A stretch of DNA of 64,000 nt from Shewanella fidelis ATCC BAA-318 (GTDB taxonomy: Bacteria > Pseudomonadota > Gammaproteobacteria > Enterobacterales > Shewanellaceae), in NCBI RefSeq assembly GCF_000518605.1, contig NZ_JADX01000021.1, positions 49,782 through 113,781 on the forward strand, written 5' to 3'. Numbering within the stretch: position 1 is the stretch's first letter; each line of letters opens with the position of its first letter. Below are positions 44,903-54,108 of the stretch, one piece after another. The position numbers and the translations under genes are program-made. Below the pieces are notes generated by a model that saw nothing but the letters and a program-made list of their open reading frames with translations, was not told where the DNA came from and searched no databases.

Positions 44903-45564
44903 TGAATGTCACCAGCGCCACTAATAACAACACCAATCCTACCGACGCCATCGTTAACTCTCCTGGAAACGACGCCGCATCAATCAAGAATGAGTTTATG
45001 ACCTTGATGATTGCGCAAATTCAAAACCAAGACCCAACCAATCCTGTTGATGGAACTGAGTATGTCACCCAACTTGCACAATTCTCACAAGTTGAAAGCT
45101 TAGAGCAGATGCGGGCAAACCAATCGACCCAGATGGTGATCATGGAAAATCTTGGCATAGTCCAATCGGCGCAACTCGTTGGTAAAGACGCCATGGTACC
45201 AGCCTCAGAATTTAGCATTGAAGACCAGCCACTAGAGGGCAAAGTGTTTTTAAGCAATGCAGTTGAAGAGCTTAATATCGATATCGTCGATAACAACGGT
45301 GAGGTGGTTCATACCTTAAATTTAGGCGCACAAGAAGTTGGTGATACTCCCTTCACTATCGACCCTGAAGCACTAGATCTGCCAGCGGGTGAATACAGCA
45401 TTGTAGCTAATACCACCGCAGGCGATGTCAGCAAAAAAGCAGACACTTTTGTAAAAGCCGAAATCGAAAAAATTCACTTTATTAGCGCATCAGGAATGAT
45501 GATGGCTGAATTAGGCAACGGCCTTGGCACCATCTCGGTGCTAGAAATCTCTGAAGTTTCATAA
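44902..45564 (+). CDS. flgD: lateral flagellar hook cap protein FlgD
   Basis: The 220-residue protein has the N-terminal FlgD signature NEFMTLMIAQIQNQDPTNPVDGTEYVTQLAQFSQVESLEQM and then Ig-like/tudor-like domains. It caps the growing hook and scaffolds FlgE polymerisation. Confidence 0.96.
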   Translation: MNVTSATNNNTNPTDAIVNSPGNDAASIKNEFMTLMIAQIQNQDPTNPVDGTEYVTQLAQFSQVESLEQMRANQSTQMVIMENLGIVQSAQLVGKDAMVPASEFSIEDQPLEGKVFLSNAVEELNIDIVDNNGEVVHTLNLGAQEVGDTPFTIDPEALDLPAGEYSIVANTTAGDVSKKADTFVKAEIEKIHFISASGMMMAELGNGLGTISVLEISEVS

Positions 45565-45587
45565 CTAAATTATCAAGGGCTCAATCT

Positions 45588-46796
45588 ATGTCGTTCAATA
45601 TCGCGTTAAGTGGCTTACAAGCAACCACACAAGACTTAAATACTATTAGTAATAACATCGCAAACTCTTCAACCGTTGGTTTTCGCGGTGGTCGTAGCGA
45701 GTTTTCGGCCATCTATAACGGCGGTCAAGCTGGCGGTGTTAATGTGATGTCCACCAGCCAAAACTTCAGCAGTAGTGGTAGCCTGACTTACACGGGTCGC
45801 CAACTGGATATGGGCATTCAAGGTGAAGGATTTTTTGTACTAAGCGCTCAAGATGGCACAACAACTTATGCTCGCGCAGGGATGTTCAATCAGGACGCCA
45901 ACGGTTTTGTCACTGATCCTGCTGGTAATCGTCTGCAAGGCTACTCGGTCAGCGCCGCGGGCAACCTACAAACCGGTAATGTCACCGATCTACAAGTACA
46001 AGCTGGGGCCCTACCGGCCAAAGCCACCACAGATATTGGCTTAATTTCTAACTTAGATGCCCGCGTAGATGTCATCGATCCTGCTGTCACACCATTTGAT
46101 GCTGATGATGCCTCAACCTATCACTCTTCAAGCACAGTGACGGCATTTGACTCACTCGGTAAAGAGCATGCTCTAACCCAATACTATGTAAAAACGGACG
46201 ATAACCAATGGTCTGTACATTACATGATGGGTGACACAGATGTGACACCTGCAGGTGGCCATCAACTGGAGTTTAACTCTGACGGTATGCTTGTCAGTGG
46301 CGCAGATCTAACACTAGATATCACTGACCCAAATATTGTCGGTGGTGCATCAGATCTTAATCTCAAGCTGAGTTACGACAAAAGCACCCAATATGCTTCT
46401 GACTATAACAATTCAAGCTTAAGTCAAAATGGTTATACCTCAGGGGAGCTCAACGGTATTCGTTTAGATGAAAGTGGCATGCTTTACGGCACTTACACTA
46501 ACGGCCAAGAGCAGTTACAAGGCCAAGTCGTACTGGCGGACTTCAATAATCCAAATGGTTTAACCCCTATTAGCAATAATGCGTGGACCGCTACTAATGC
46601 TGCAGGCCAGCCTATTATTGGCACTCCATCAACAGGCACCTTAGGTGCAATTGCTGGCGGCTACCTTGAAGGCTCAAACGTTGATACCACTGCAGAGATG
46701 GTCAACTTGATGACAGCTCAGCGTAACTATCAGTCCAACGCAAAAGTGTTAGACGCCAACTCAACGATGCAGCAAGCACTGCTGAACGTAATTTAG
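45588..46796 (+). CDS. flgE: lateral flagellar hook protein FlgE
   Basis: The 402-residue hook subunit begins MSFNIALSGLQATTQDLNTISNNIANSSTVGFRGGRSEFS and ends with YLEGSNVDTTAEMVNLMTAQRNYQSNAKVLDANSTMQQALLNVI (both seen in part). These are the conserved rod/hook termini flanking variable D1-D2 domains. It is close to E. coli FlgE in length. Confidence 0.97.
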   Translation: MSFNIALSGLQATTQDLNTISNNIANSSTVGFRGGRSEFSAIYNGGQAGGVNVMSTSQNFSSSGSLTYTGRQLDMGIQGEGFFVLSAQDGTTTYARAGMFNQDANGFVTDPAGNRLQGYSVSAAGNLQTGNVTDLQVQAGALPAKATTDIGLISNLDARVDVIDPAVTPFDADDASTYHSSSTVTAFDSLGKEHALTQYYVKTDDNQWSVHYMMGDTDVTPAGGHQLEFNSDGMLVSGADLTLDITDPNIVGGASDLNLKLSYDKSTQYASDYNNSSLSQNGYTSGELNGIRLDESGMLYGTYTNGQEQLQGQVVLADFNNPNGLTPISNNAWTATNAAGQPIIGTPSTGTLGAIAGGYLEGSNVDTTAEMVNLMTAQRNYQSNAKVLDANSTMQQALLNVI

Positions 46797-46805
46797 GCCT
46801 AAGTC

Positions 46806-47540
46806 ATGGATAGAATGATCTACACCGCCGCCAAAGGGGCTGCAAGAGTAATGGAAGCACAAGCAATACGTGCTAACAACCTCGCTAACGCAGATACCAC
46901 AGGCTTTAAGGCAGACTTAGAACGCGTAAACGCAATGACAGTTGCAGCAACGGGTAATAGCCTGCAAACACGAGTACTTGCACAAACTCAAAGCAGCGGT
47001 TTTAACCAGCAAAGCGGCGCCTTAAATCCAACAGGCAGAACCTTAGATCTCGCGATTAACGACGCAGGTTTGTTTACGGTAATGACTGAAAATGGCGAAG
47101 GCTATACTCGATCAGGTGCGATACAGCCCGATGAAAATGGACAGCTAACACTTGATGGTCGTCCAGTTGCTGGTGTTGATGGCCCTATCGTATTACCAGA
47201 ATATCGTGAGCTTTTTGTTGGTGAAGATGGTCGCTTAAGCATAGTGGCTGATGAAGGCGGTGTTATCGAAGAGATAGGTCAACTCAAGCTGGTTAACCCT
47301 GATATCAATGACATGAGCAAAGGCTTAGATGGCTTGCTCTACACCCAAGACCGTCAGCCTCTACCAGCTAATGACCAAGTATCAATTAGCAGCGGCTTTC
47401 TTGAAGCCAGTAATGTGCAAGCCGTAGGTGAACTTATCGCAGCCATGGATCTAAGTCGCCAGTTTGAAGTGCAAGTAAAACTAATGAAAAGCGCTGAGAA
47501 ACTTGCCGAAGCAGGTAATCGCCTACTACGTAATGCGTAA
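46806..47540 (+). CDS. flgF: lateral flagellar rod protein FlgF
   Basis: The 244-residue protein begins MDRMIYTAAKGAARVMEAQAIRANNLANADTTGFKAD and has the rod C-terminus FLEASNVQAVGELIAAMDLSRQFEVQVKLMKSAEKL, typical of FlgF in the proximal rod. Confidence 0.95.
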   Translation: MDRMIYTAAKGAARVMEAQAIRANNLANADTTGFKADLERVNAMTVAATGNSLQTRVLAQTQSSGFNQQSGALNPTGRTLDLAINDAGLFTVMTENGEGYTRSGAIQPDENGQLTLDGRPVAGVDGPIVLPEYRELFVGEDGRLSIVADEGGVIEEIGQLKLVNPDINDMSKGLDGLLYTQDRQPLPANDQVSISSGFLEASNVQAVGELIAAMDLSRQFEVQVKLMKSAEKLAEAGNRLLRNA

Positions 47541-47590
47541 ACTCATGTTTAGAGCAGGTTTAAAGCTCAGACTTTAAAGGAATTATATCA

Positions 47591-48376
47591 ATGCAATCAG
47601 CTTTATGGGTCAGTAAAACCGGCTTAACCGCCCAAGATACTAAGATGACCACCATCGCCAACAACTTGGCCAACGTAAATACCACAGGTTTTAAGCGTGA
47701 TCGAGTTGCGTTTAATGACTTGTTTTATCAAGTACAACGCCAACCAGGTGGCCAAGTTGACGAACAAAATGAGCTACCATCGGGGTTGCAACTAGGCACA
47801 GGAACCCGAGTCGTCGGCACTCAAAAAGTATTCACTTCAGGCGATGTGCTTACCACCAATCAGCAACTTGATTTAGCAATTGAAGGTCAGGGCTTTTTCC
47901 AAATAGAGGAAGCCAACGGTGAGATTAGCTATTCCCGTGATGGTCAATTCTATCGTGACAGCGAAGGTTTAATGGTGACATCTCAAGGTTTACCCTTGGT
48001 GCCGAATATCGAAATCCCAGAAGACGCACTGACCGTAACTATCGCCAGTGACGGTTTGGTTTCAGCACAAATGGCCGGCCAAGCTGATGCCCAAGAATTA
48101 GGACAAATCACCTTAGTGAACTTTACTAATCCAGCGGGTTTGGAAGCACGAGGTAATAACCTTTACCGCGAAACAGGTGCTTCTGGTGCGGCAGTGGAAG
48201 GTATCGCTGGCGACCAAGCTTTGGGTCAAATCCGCCAAGGTGCACTTGAAGGAGCAAACGTCAATGTGGTGGAAGAGATGGTAGAGATGATCTCAACTCA
48301 ACGCGCATACGAGATGAATGCCAAAGTGGTATCGGCATCTGATGACATGCTGAAGTTCTTAAACCAAGCGCTGTAA
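47591..48376 (+). CDS. flgG: lateral flagellar distal rod protein FlgG
   Basis: The 261-residue protein starts MQSALWVSKTGLTAQDTKMTTIANNLANVNTTGFKRDR and ends GALEGANVNVVEEMVEMISTQRAYEMNAKVVSASDDMLKFLNQAL, seen in part. This is near-canonical FlgG of standard length. It forms the driveshaft passing the P and L rings. Confidence 0.97.
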   Translation: MQSALWVSKTGLTAQDTKMTTIANNLANVNTTGFKRDRVAFNDLFYQVQRQPGGQVDEQNELPSGLQLGTGTRVVGTQKVFTSGDVLTTNQQLDLAIEGQGFFQIEEANGEISYSRDGQFYRDSEGLMVTSQGLPLVPNIEIPEDALTVTIASDGLVSAQMAGQADAQELGQITLVNFTNPAGLEARGNNLYRETGASGAAVEGIAGDQALGQIRQGALEGANVNVVEEMVEMISTQRAYEMNAKVVSASDDMLKFLNQAL

Positions 48377-48425
48377 CCAGCGCTTTATCAACGGATAAAT
48401 GATGACACTCAATATGGGAGCCACT

Positions 48426-49094
48426 ATGCGATTAATCTGGTTAAGCTTAGCAACGGTATGGTTACTGTCTGGCTGCGTAGCACATATTCCAGAAGCCGAC
48501 ACCGCACCGGGTAAACCTGAGTGGGCTCCACCTGAAATAGATTACAGCCTGCCACCAGCAAAAAATGGCAGCGTATATCGCCCTGGTTTTATGCTAACGC
48601 TATTCAAAGACAAGCGCGCCTTTCGTGAAGGCGACATTCTTACCGTTGCCCTTGATGAAAAAACCTATTCAAGTAAACGTGCCGACACTAAAACCAGTAA
48701 AACAGGGGGCATGTCGATTGATGGCCAAGCAACCACAGGTAGCAATGCTATCAGCGGTAATGGCGAAGCCAACATGGGACGCTCATTTAACGGTACGGGC
48801 TCTAGTACCCAACAAAACCAACTATCAGGCTCTATCACAGTAACGGTTGCCAAAGTATTACCCAATGGCGCACTTCTGATCCGCGGCGAAAAATGGCTGC
48901 GTCTCAATCAAGGAGATGAATACTTACGTCTGCTAGGACTGATCCGTGCCGATGATATTGGTAACGACAACACCATATCCAGCCAACGCATTGCTGATGC
49001 GCGAATTATTTACGGTGGCCAAGGAGCAATTTCAGACAGTAACCGTATGGGATGGGCTGCCAGATACTTTAATAGCCCTTGGTTTCCATTGTAA
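48426..49094 (+). CDS. flgH: lateral flagellar L-ring lipoprotein FlgH
   Basis: From the ATG at 48426, with GGGAG six bases upstream, the protein (222 aa) has a lipoprotein signal (RLIWLSLATVWLLSGC). It also has FlgH motifs (KDKRAFREGDILTVALDEKTYSSKRA; VLPNGALLIRGEKWLRLNQGDEYLRLLGLIR). An ATG nine codons earlier is in frame but would push the signal inward. It forms the outer-membrane bushing. Confidence 0.94.
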   Translation: MRLIWLSLATVWLLSGCVAHIPEADTAPGKPEWAPPEIDYSLPPAKNGSVYRPGFMLTLFKDKRAFREGDILTVALDEKTYSSKRADTKTSKTGGMSIDGQATTGSNAISGNGEANMGRSFNGTGSSTQQNQLSGSITVTVAKVLPNGALLIRGEKWLRLNQGDEYLRLLGLIRADDIGNDNTISSQRIADARIIYGGQGAISDSNRMGWAARYFNSPWFPL

Positions 49095-49131
49095 TAAGCC
49101 ACTAACACCTAACAACGTCAGGATTGTGTGA

Positions 49132-50262
49132 ATGAATAAAATAGCCATGTTTTTGGCCAGTATGCTGCTCAGCTTAGTGCCTTTGCTTCCGGCTCAGGCG
49201 CAAGTACAGCATAGATATTTGATGGACATTGTCGATGTACAAGGGATCCGTGATAACCAACTTGTTGGTTACGGCTTAGTTGTCGGTTTAGATGGCACTG
49301 GCGACCGTACTCAAGTGCGCTTTACTAGCCAATCAATCGTTAACATGCTCAAGCAATTTGGGGTGCAAATTGACGATAAAACAGATCCAAAACTAAAAAA
49401 CGTTGCCGCTGTAGCGGTACATGCCACAGTGCCACCTCTGGCGAGTCCCGGGCAAACTCTCGACATTACCGTATCATCGCTTGGCGATGCCAAAAGCCTA
49501 CGTGGCGGTACCTTACTAATGACCCCTATGCGTGCTGTTGATGGCGAGATCTATGCTGTTGCTCAAGGTAACTTAGTCGTGGGCGGCATTTCGGCTCAAG
49601 GTCGTAATGGTAGCTCTGTCACCATCAATGTGCCGACGGTAGGCAATATCCCTAATGGCGCACTCCTCGAAGCACCAATGAGCAGCGATTTCAATGATAA
49701 CGAAAATATCGTACTGAATCTTATTGATCCAAGTTTCAAGACTGCACGCAATATCGAACGTGCTGTAAATGAACTCTTTGGTCCCGATGTTGCGACAGCT
49801 GATAGCAGCGCAAAGGTTATCGTACGCGCGCCTAAATCAAATCGGGAACGCGTCACGTTTATGTCTATGCTAGAGGAGCTGCAAATAGAGCAAGGTCGTA
49901 AAACGCCGCGAGTTGTATTTAATAGCCGCACAGGCACAGTCGTTATGGGTGGCGATGTTGTCGTACGCAAAGCGGCTGTTAGCCATGGCAATTTAACTGT
50001 AACTATCGTTGAGCAAGAATCAGTAAGCCAACCAAATGGGGCTTATCTGGGTCAAGCACAAGGTGAAACCGTAGTCACTACAGATAGCCAAATTGATATT
50101 GATACAGGCAATGGTCATATGTTTGTCTGGCCAGAAGGAATTGCTCTTAATGACATAGTACGTGCAGTTAATAGCCTCGGCGCATCACCTATGGATCTAA
50201 TGGCAATATTACAAGCCTTAAACGAAGCCGGCGCACTCGAAGCTGAATTGGTAGTGATCTAA
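49132..50262 (+). CDS. flgI: lateral flagellar P-ring protein FlgI
   Basis: The 376-residue protein has a signal peptide ([22 protein letters not shown]) and the FlgI signature [46 protein letters not shown]. It polymerises in the periplasm with FlgA's help. It is of standard length and overlaps flgJ by one base. Confidence 0.97.
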   Translation: MNKIAMFLASMLLSLVPLLPAQAQVQHRYLMDIVDVQGIRDNQLVGYGLVVGLDGTGDRTQVRFTSQSIVNMLKQFGVQIDDKTDPKLKNVAAVAVHATVPPLASPGQTLDITVSSLGDAKSLRGGTLLMTPMRAVDGEIYAVAQGNLVVGGISAQGRNGSSVTINVPTVGNIPNGALLEAPMSSDFNDNENIVLNLIDPSFKTARNIERAVNELFGPDVATADSSAKVIVRAPKSNRERVTFMSMLEELQIEQGRKTPRVVFNSRTGTVVMGGDVVVRKAAVSHGNLTVTIVEQESVSQPNGAYLGQAQGETVVTTDSQIDIDTGNGHMFVWPEGIALNDIVRAVNSLGASPMDLMAILQALNEAGALEAELVVI

Positions 50263-50675
50263 TGAAAATCGACAATAACCACAGTTACCTCAACCAGCTT
50301 GATGCTGGTGACTTAATTAAAGCCAACGGTGAGCATGGTGCACTCAAGCTAGTAAGCCAACAATTCGAAGCTCAGTTTTTACAAACTGTTCTGAAACAGA
50401 TGCGCTCAGCCTCAGACGTTATGGCAGATAAAGACAGCCCGTTATCTTCACAAAATGATGGTATGTATCGCGATTGGCACGATGCAGAACTTGCAGGCCG
50501 ACTCAGTCAAATGCAAAGCACAGGCTTAGCGGAGGTGATGACCAAACAATTGTCGGCTGGGCTTAAGTCTAAGCCAGAGACGGTCGCCTCTAATAATCAA
50601 CCACACAACGGGCCAACAACTCATGCTATGCAGCCTGCTTTGATATTGCCCTTTATAAATAAATTACCAGAGTAA
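50262..50675 (+). CDS. flgJ: lateral rod-capping FlgJ, single-domain (no glucosaminidase)
   Basis: This 137-residue protein contains only the rod-binding half (LVSQQFEAQFLQTVLKQMRSASDVMADKDSPLSSQNDGMYRDWHDAELAGRLSQMQSTGLAEVMTKQL). Enteric and polar FlgJ (about 310 residues or more) also carries a muramidase/glucosaminidase domain. The cell must use another enzyme to open peptidoglycan for this rod. Confidence 0.92.
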   Translation: MKIDNNHSYLNQLDAGDLIKANGEHGALKLVSQQFEAQFLQTVLKQMRSASDVMADKDSPLSSQNDGMYRDWHDAELAGRLSQMQSTGLAEVMTKQLSAGLKSKPETVASNNQPHNGPTTHAMQPALILPFINKLPE

Positions 50676-50715
50676 ATCGCGCCCAGTCGCCATAATTGCT
50701 AAATAAGGATTCACA

Positions 50716-52089
50716 ATGAGCATGCTCAATATTGGTATGTCAGGGCTAAATGCCAGCATGGCAGCCTTAACCGTTACCTCAAATAACCTCGCCAGCGCAA
50801 TGGTGCCAGGTTATTCACGGCAGCATGCCATGCTCAGCTCTGTGGGGAATGGCATTTATGGCAGTGGTTCAGGGGCGATGGTCGATGGGGTACGTCGTAT
50901 CTCTGATCAATACGAAGTAGCACAGCTTTGGAATACCACTAGCAACTTAAGCTTCTCTAAAACCCAAGCCAGTTACTTTGGCCAAGTAGAGCAAATATTT
51001 GGCTCTGAGGGCAATAATATTTCTGCTGGCTTAGATCAGCTATTTGCCTCTTTAAACTCTGCGATGGAGCAACCGAATGAAATTGCTCATCGACAAGGCT
51101 TTTTAAATGAAGCTAAGGCAATAACGCAACGCTTTAACTCTATTAGCGAAGGGCTAAATGCTCAAGTGTCACAAATTGAAGGGCAAATACATGCATCTGC
51201 CAAAGAGATAAATGCGCAGCTAGCTACCATTGCCAGTTTCAATGCCGATATTCAAAAAGCCAATGCTAGCGGCAATGTGCCATTAACCTTACTCGATGCA
51301 AGAGATGCGGCCGTAGATGATTTATCACAAATTATCGATGTAAAAGTCGTTGAAGATGCCGACGGTATGTTCAATATCTCGCTTGCCCAAGGCCAGCCGC
51401 TACTTGCTGGAACAAAAGCGTCTAAAATTACAGTTAACCCAGATCCTGCCTCACCGCGCTTTAATCAAGTCAGCATCCAGTTTGGTCAATCGAGTTTTCC
51501 CGTTGATGAAAGCGCTGGCGGCAGCCTAGGTTCGTTAATCGACTATCGAGAAAATAGTCTGCTTAACTCAATAGCCTTTATTGATGAATTAGCGATGACT
51601 ATGGCTGACGAATTTAATAACGTGCTTGGCGCTGGTACAGATTTAAACGGAAATACACCAAGTCAGCAGCTATTTAGTTACGATCCAACCAATCCTGCAG
51701 GCAGCTTAACCATAACGGCAGGCTTTAGCGCCGACATGCTGGCATTCAGTAAAGATGGCACTCCAGGAGACAATAGCAATTTAAAAGATCTGGTTGAGCT
51801 CGCCAACAAAAGCTTCTCTTTTAGCTCCATGGGAGTAGAAGCAACTATGGGCGATGTCTTTGCCAGTAAAATTGGTGAATTAGGTTCTGCCTCTCGTCAA
51901 GCACAAATGAGTGAAGACACCGCAGAAAAACTGCAGATAGAAGCGCAAACCCAATGGGCGAGCACCAGTGGAGTGAATATTGACGAAGAAGGTGCAAACC
52001 TCATTATGTACCAGCAAGCATATCAAGCAAACGCCAAGGTGATCGCGACTGCTGACCAACTATTCCAAACTATTTTGAACAGTATTTAA
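50716..52089 (+). CDS. flgK: lateral hook-filament junction protein FlgK (HAP1)
   Basis: The 457-residue protein has the HAP1 N-terminus MSMLNIGMSGLNASMAALTVTSNNLASAMVPGYSRQ and C-terminus GVNIDEEGANLIMYQQAYQANAKVIATADQLFQTILNSI (both seen in part). AAGGA precedes the ATG. It is shorter than E. coli FlgK (547) because the central domains are reduced. Confidence 0.95.
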   Translation: MSMLNIGMSGLNASMAALTVTSNNLASAMVPGYSRQHAMLSSVGNGIYGSGSGAMVDGVRRISDQYEVAQLWNTTSNLSFSKTQASYFGQVEQIFGSEGNNISAGLDQLFASLNSAMEQPNEIAHRQGFLNEAKAITQRFNSISEGLNAQVSQIEGQIHASAKEINAQLATIASFNADIQKANASGNVPLTLLDARDAAVDDLSQIIDVKVVEDADGMFNISLAQGQPLLAGTKASKITVNPDPASPRFNQVSIQFGQSSFPVDESAGGSLGSLIDYRENSLLNSIAFIDELAMTMADEFNNVLGAGTDLNGNTPSQQLFSYDPTNPAGSLTITAGFSADMLAFSKDGTPGDNSNLKDLVELANKSFSFSSMGVEATMGDVFASKIGELGSASRQAQMSEDTAEKLQIEAQTQWASTSGVNIDEEGANLIMYQQAYQANAKVIATADQLFQTILNSI

Positions 52090-52099
52090 GGACATTTGT

Positions 52100-53017
52100 A
52101 TGCGCGTTAGTATGATGAACCTGTATAACAACAATCTACACAGCTTACAAAAATCAACCTTTGATATTTCTAGGCTCAATGAAATGATGTCAACGGGCAA
52201 AGCTATTTTACGTCCATCGGATGACCCTATTGGCTCTGTTAAAGTTATTGGTAGCCAAAGAGATATGGCTGCAACTAACCAATATTTAGATAATACCGAG
52301 TCACTATCAACAAGCCTCAGTCGCTCTGAAACCTATATGTCGAGCATGGTTGAACTACAAGGGCGGATGCGTGAGATCACCATCTCAGCCAGCAACGGTA
52401 GTTTATCGCCAGAAGACAGAGAGGCTTATGCTGCAGAGCTAAATGAGTTGCTAGAAACTTTTGTCGATACAGTTAACGCTAAAGATGAAGCAGGGAACTA
52501 TCTGTTTTCCGGTAACAAAACCGACACCGCTCCAATTGGTAAAGATGCCAATGGTAACTATGTCTATCAAGGTGATAGCAGCACTCGTGAAGTTCAAACT
52601 TCGACCTCCTCATGGATGACAGCTAACAGCACTGCTGCCGACTTTCTATTTTCGAATGGTAGCACTGATATTCTCAATCAAACCAAAGACTTTATAGCGG
52701 TACTTGAAGACCCTACATTATCTCCCGGCTCAGCAGCTTTCGATCAAGCTTCAACAGATATGCAAACCAGCTTAGATGACAGCCTTAATAGTATTAGTTC
52801 AGCCATTACCGATATCGGTGGCAAACAAAATACCCTCAGCTTAGTGCAAGCATCACACGAGGAGCGAGTACTGTTTAATAAAGAAGTGATTGGTGAAACC
52901 GAAGGCTTAGATTATGCTCAAGCAACCGCTGAGTTTAATGTTAAGCTCACAGCATTAAAGGTTACTCAGCAAACTTTTGTGCAAGTTTCGCAGCTGTCTT
53001 TATTTAATCACATCTAA
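52100..53017 (+). CDS. flgL: lateral hook-filament junction protein FlgL (HAP3)
   Basis: The 305-residue flagellin-like protein has MRVSMMNLYNNNLHSLQKSTFDISRLNEMMSTGKAILRPSDDPIGSVKV at the N-terminus and ends with VKLTALKVTQQTFVQVSQLSLFNHI, the HAP3 pattern. It lies 10 bases after flgK with AAGGA upstream. Confidence 0.95.
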   Translation: MRVSMMNLYNNNLHSLQKSTFDISRLNEMMSTGKAILRPSDDPIGSVKVIGSQRDMAATNQYLDNTESLSTSLSRSETYMSSMVELQGRMREITISASNGSLSPEDREAYAAELNELLETFVDTVNAKDEAGNYLFSGNKTDTAPIGKDANGNYVYQGDSSTREVQTSTSSWMTANSTAADFLFSNGSTDILNQTKDFIAVLEDPTLSPGSAAFDQASTDMQTSLDDSLNSISSAITDIGGKQNTLSLVQASHEERVLFNKEVIGETEGLDYAQATAEFNVKLTALKVTQQTFVQVSQLSLFNHI

Positions 53018-53036
53018 GTAAACCTAAAAGAAAATT

Positions 53037-54047
53037 ATGCTAAACGGGATTTCAGATTCACTTCATGTTCAACAGCGCAGCCCAAGTGTTGCGCCAACTG
53101 CGGCTCCACAAGCCGCAGCGCAATCACCAAATCCCGCTCAAGCCGCGAGCATCCCAGGCCATAGATTAGAAAGCTACAATAAATGGGCTAAAGTCACTCA
53201 AGGACAGCACAAGGTGAGCGCACAACAAGTTGCTGAACAAGGCTTAAAACAAGTTAAGTCTTTACTCTCTCAACTGCAGCAACAAGGACAACAGGCACTA
53301 ACCTCTGGCGCGAACAGTAATAAACTTGAGCAAATTCAGCAGCGACTATGCCAAATAGAAATTAGTTATTTAGGCCAACCTCTGATTGATCACCAACTCA
53401 ATTTAATCTCGAACCAACGACCAGCAGCAAAACATAGCTTTACGCTAAAGTCTGTTGAACTAACCACGGCAAAGCCTCGTGACGAACTGGTTCAAGTACA
53501 ACTTGGTAAAGGATCAGCCCAAGCACTATTGCCTGCCAACGCCCAACCTCACGAACTCGCTAATCAACTAAAAAGCGCCTTCGCTAAGCTGGATATTGAG
53601 CTACAGCACTCAGTTGATAATCGCTTACTTTTTCAAGCGAATACCCAGCAATGGCAACAAATTCAACACGGATTATTGATGACCGGGCAAGGTCAGCGAT
53701 TACCCGCTGGCGATGCTAGAACCATAAAGGTACAGCCACAACTCAATTGGCAAGATCCGCAAGAATGGCGTTTCAATAGCCGTGAAAACATTAAGCAATC
53801 TCTAGCCAAAGTGGCAAAGTCAGCCCACAAGGTCGATGCACAATTACGTGAGCTGCAAACCAGTCAACAGCATATTCAGCAACAATTGCAAAAAGCCAGT
53901 CAGGTAAAGGATGCCGCCCTCAATGTAGAGTCGACTCTAGAAGCTTTATCAGGCTTAATGCAACCATCGCCATTCAAACTGAAGCTAAACTCGCTAATGG
54001 CGCAAGCTAATATTACTCGCCCGCAAGTCTCTTCGCTCTTGGAGTAA
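53037..54047 (+). CDS. uncharacterised lateral-flagellar-locus protein after flgL
   Basis: This 336-residue protein is rich in Gln, Ala and Leu and has no signal peptide or membrane segment. The first ~50 residues are Pro/Ala/Ser-rich and probably disordered. Long helices follow (SAQQVAEQGLKQVKSLLSQLQQQG; a coiled segment around SLAKVAKSAHKVDAQLRELQTSQQHIQQQLQKA), with a possible beta-rich middle. It lies 19 bases after flgL on the same strand, so it is probably co-transcribed and possibly exported or a chaperone. From memory, Aeromonas lateral loci have a hook-associated-type gene (lafW) in a similar place; equivalence is unverified. Confidence 0.7.
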   Translation: MLNGISDSLHVQQRSPSVAPTAAPQAAAQSPNPAQAASIPGHRLESYNKWAKVTQGQHKVSAQQVAEQGLKQVKSLLSQLQQQGQQALTSGANSNKLEQIQQRLCQIEISYLGQPLIDHQLNLISNQRPAAKHSFTLKSVELTTAKPRDELVQVQLGKGSAQALLPANAQPHELANQLKSAFAKLDIELQHSVDNRLLFQANTQQWQQIQHGLLMTGQGQRLPAGDARTIKVQPQLNWQDPQEWRFNSRENIKQSLAKVAKSAHKVDAQLRELQTSQQHIQQQLQKASQVKDAALNVESTLEALSGLMQPSPFKLKLNSLMAQANITRPQVSSLLE

Positions 54048-54060
54048 TGATATCCATGCA

Positions 54061-54088
54061 ACGGCGTCAGTAGGAGTTGTGACGCCGT
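54061..54088. terminator. inverted repeat ending the flg operon
   Basis: ACGGCGTCA and TGACGCCGT form a perfect 9-bp stem with a 10-base loop between the convergent flg operon and fliB. There is no T-tract. Confidence 0.55.
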
Positions 54089-54108
54089 AGCTTATGAGTA
54101 TTTGAGCA

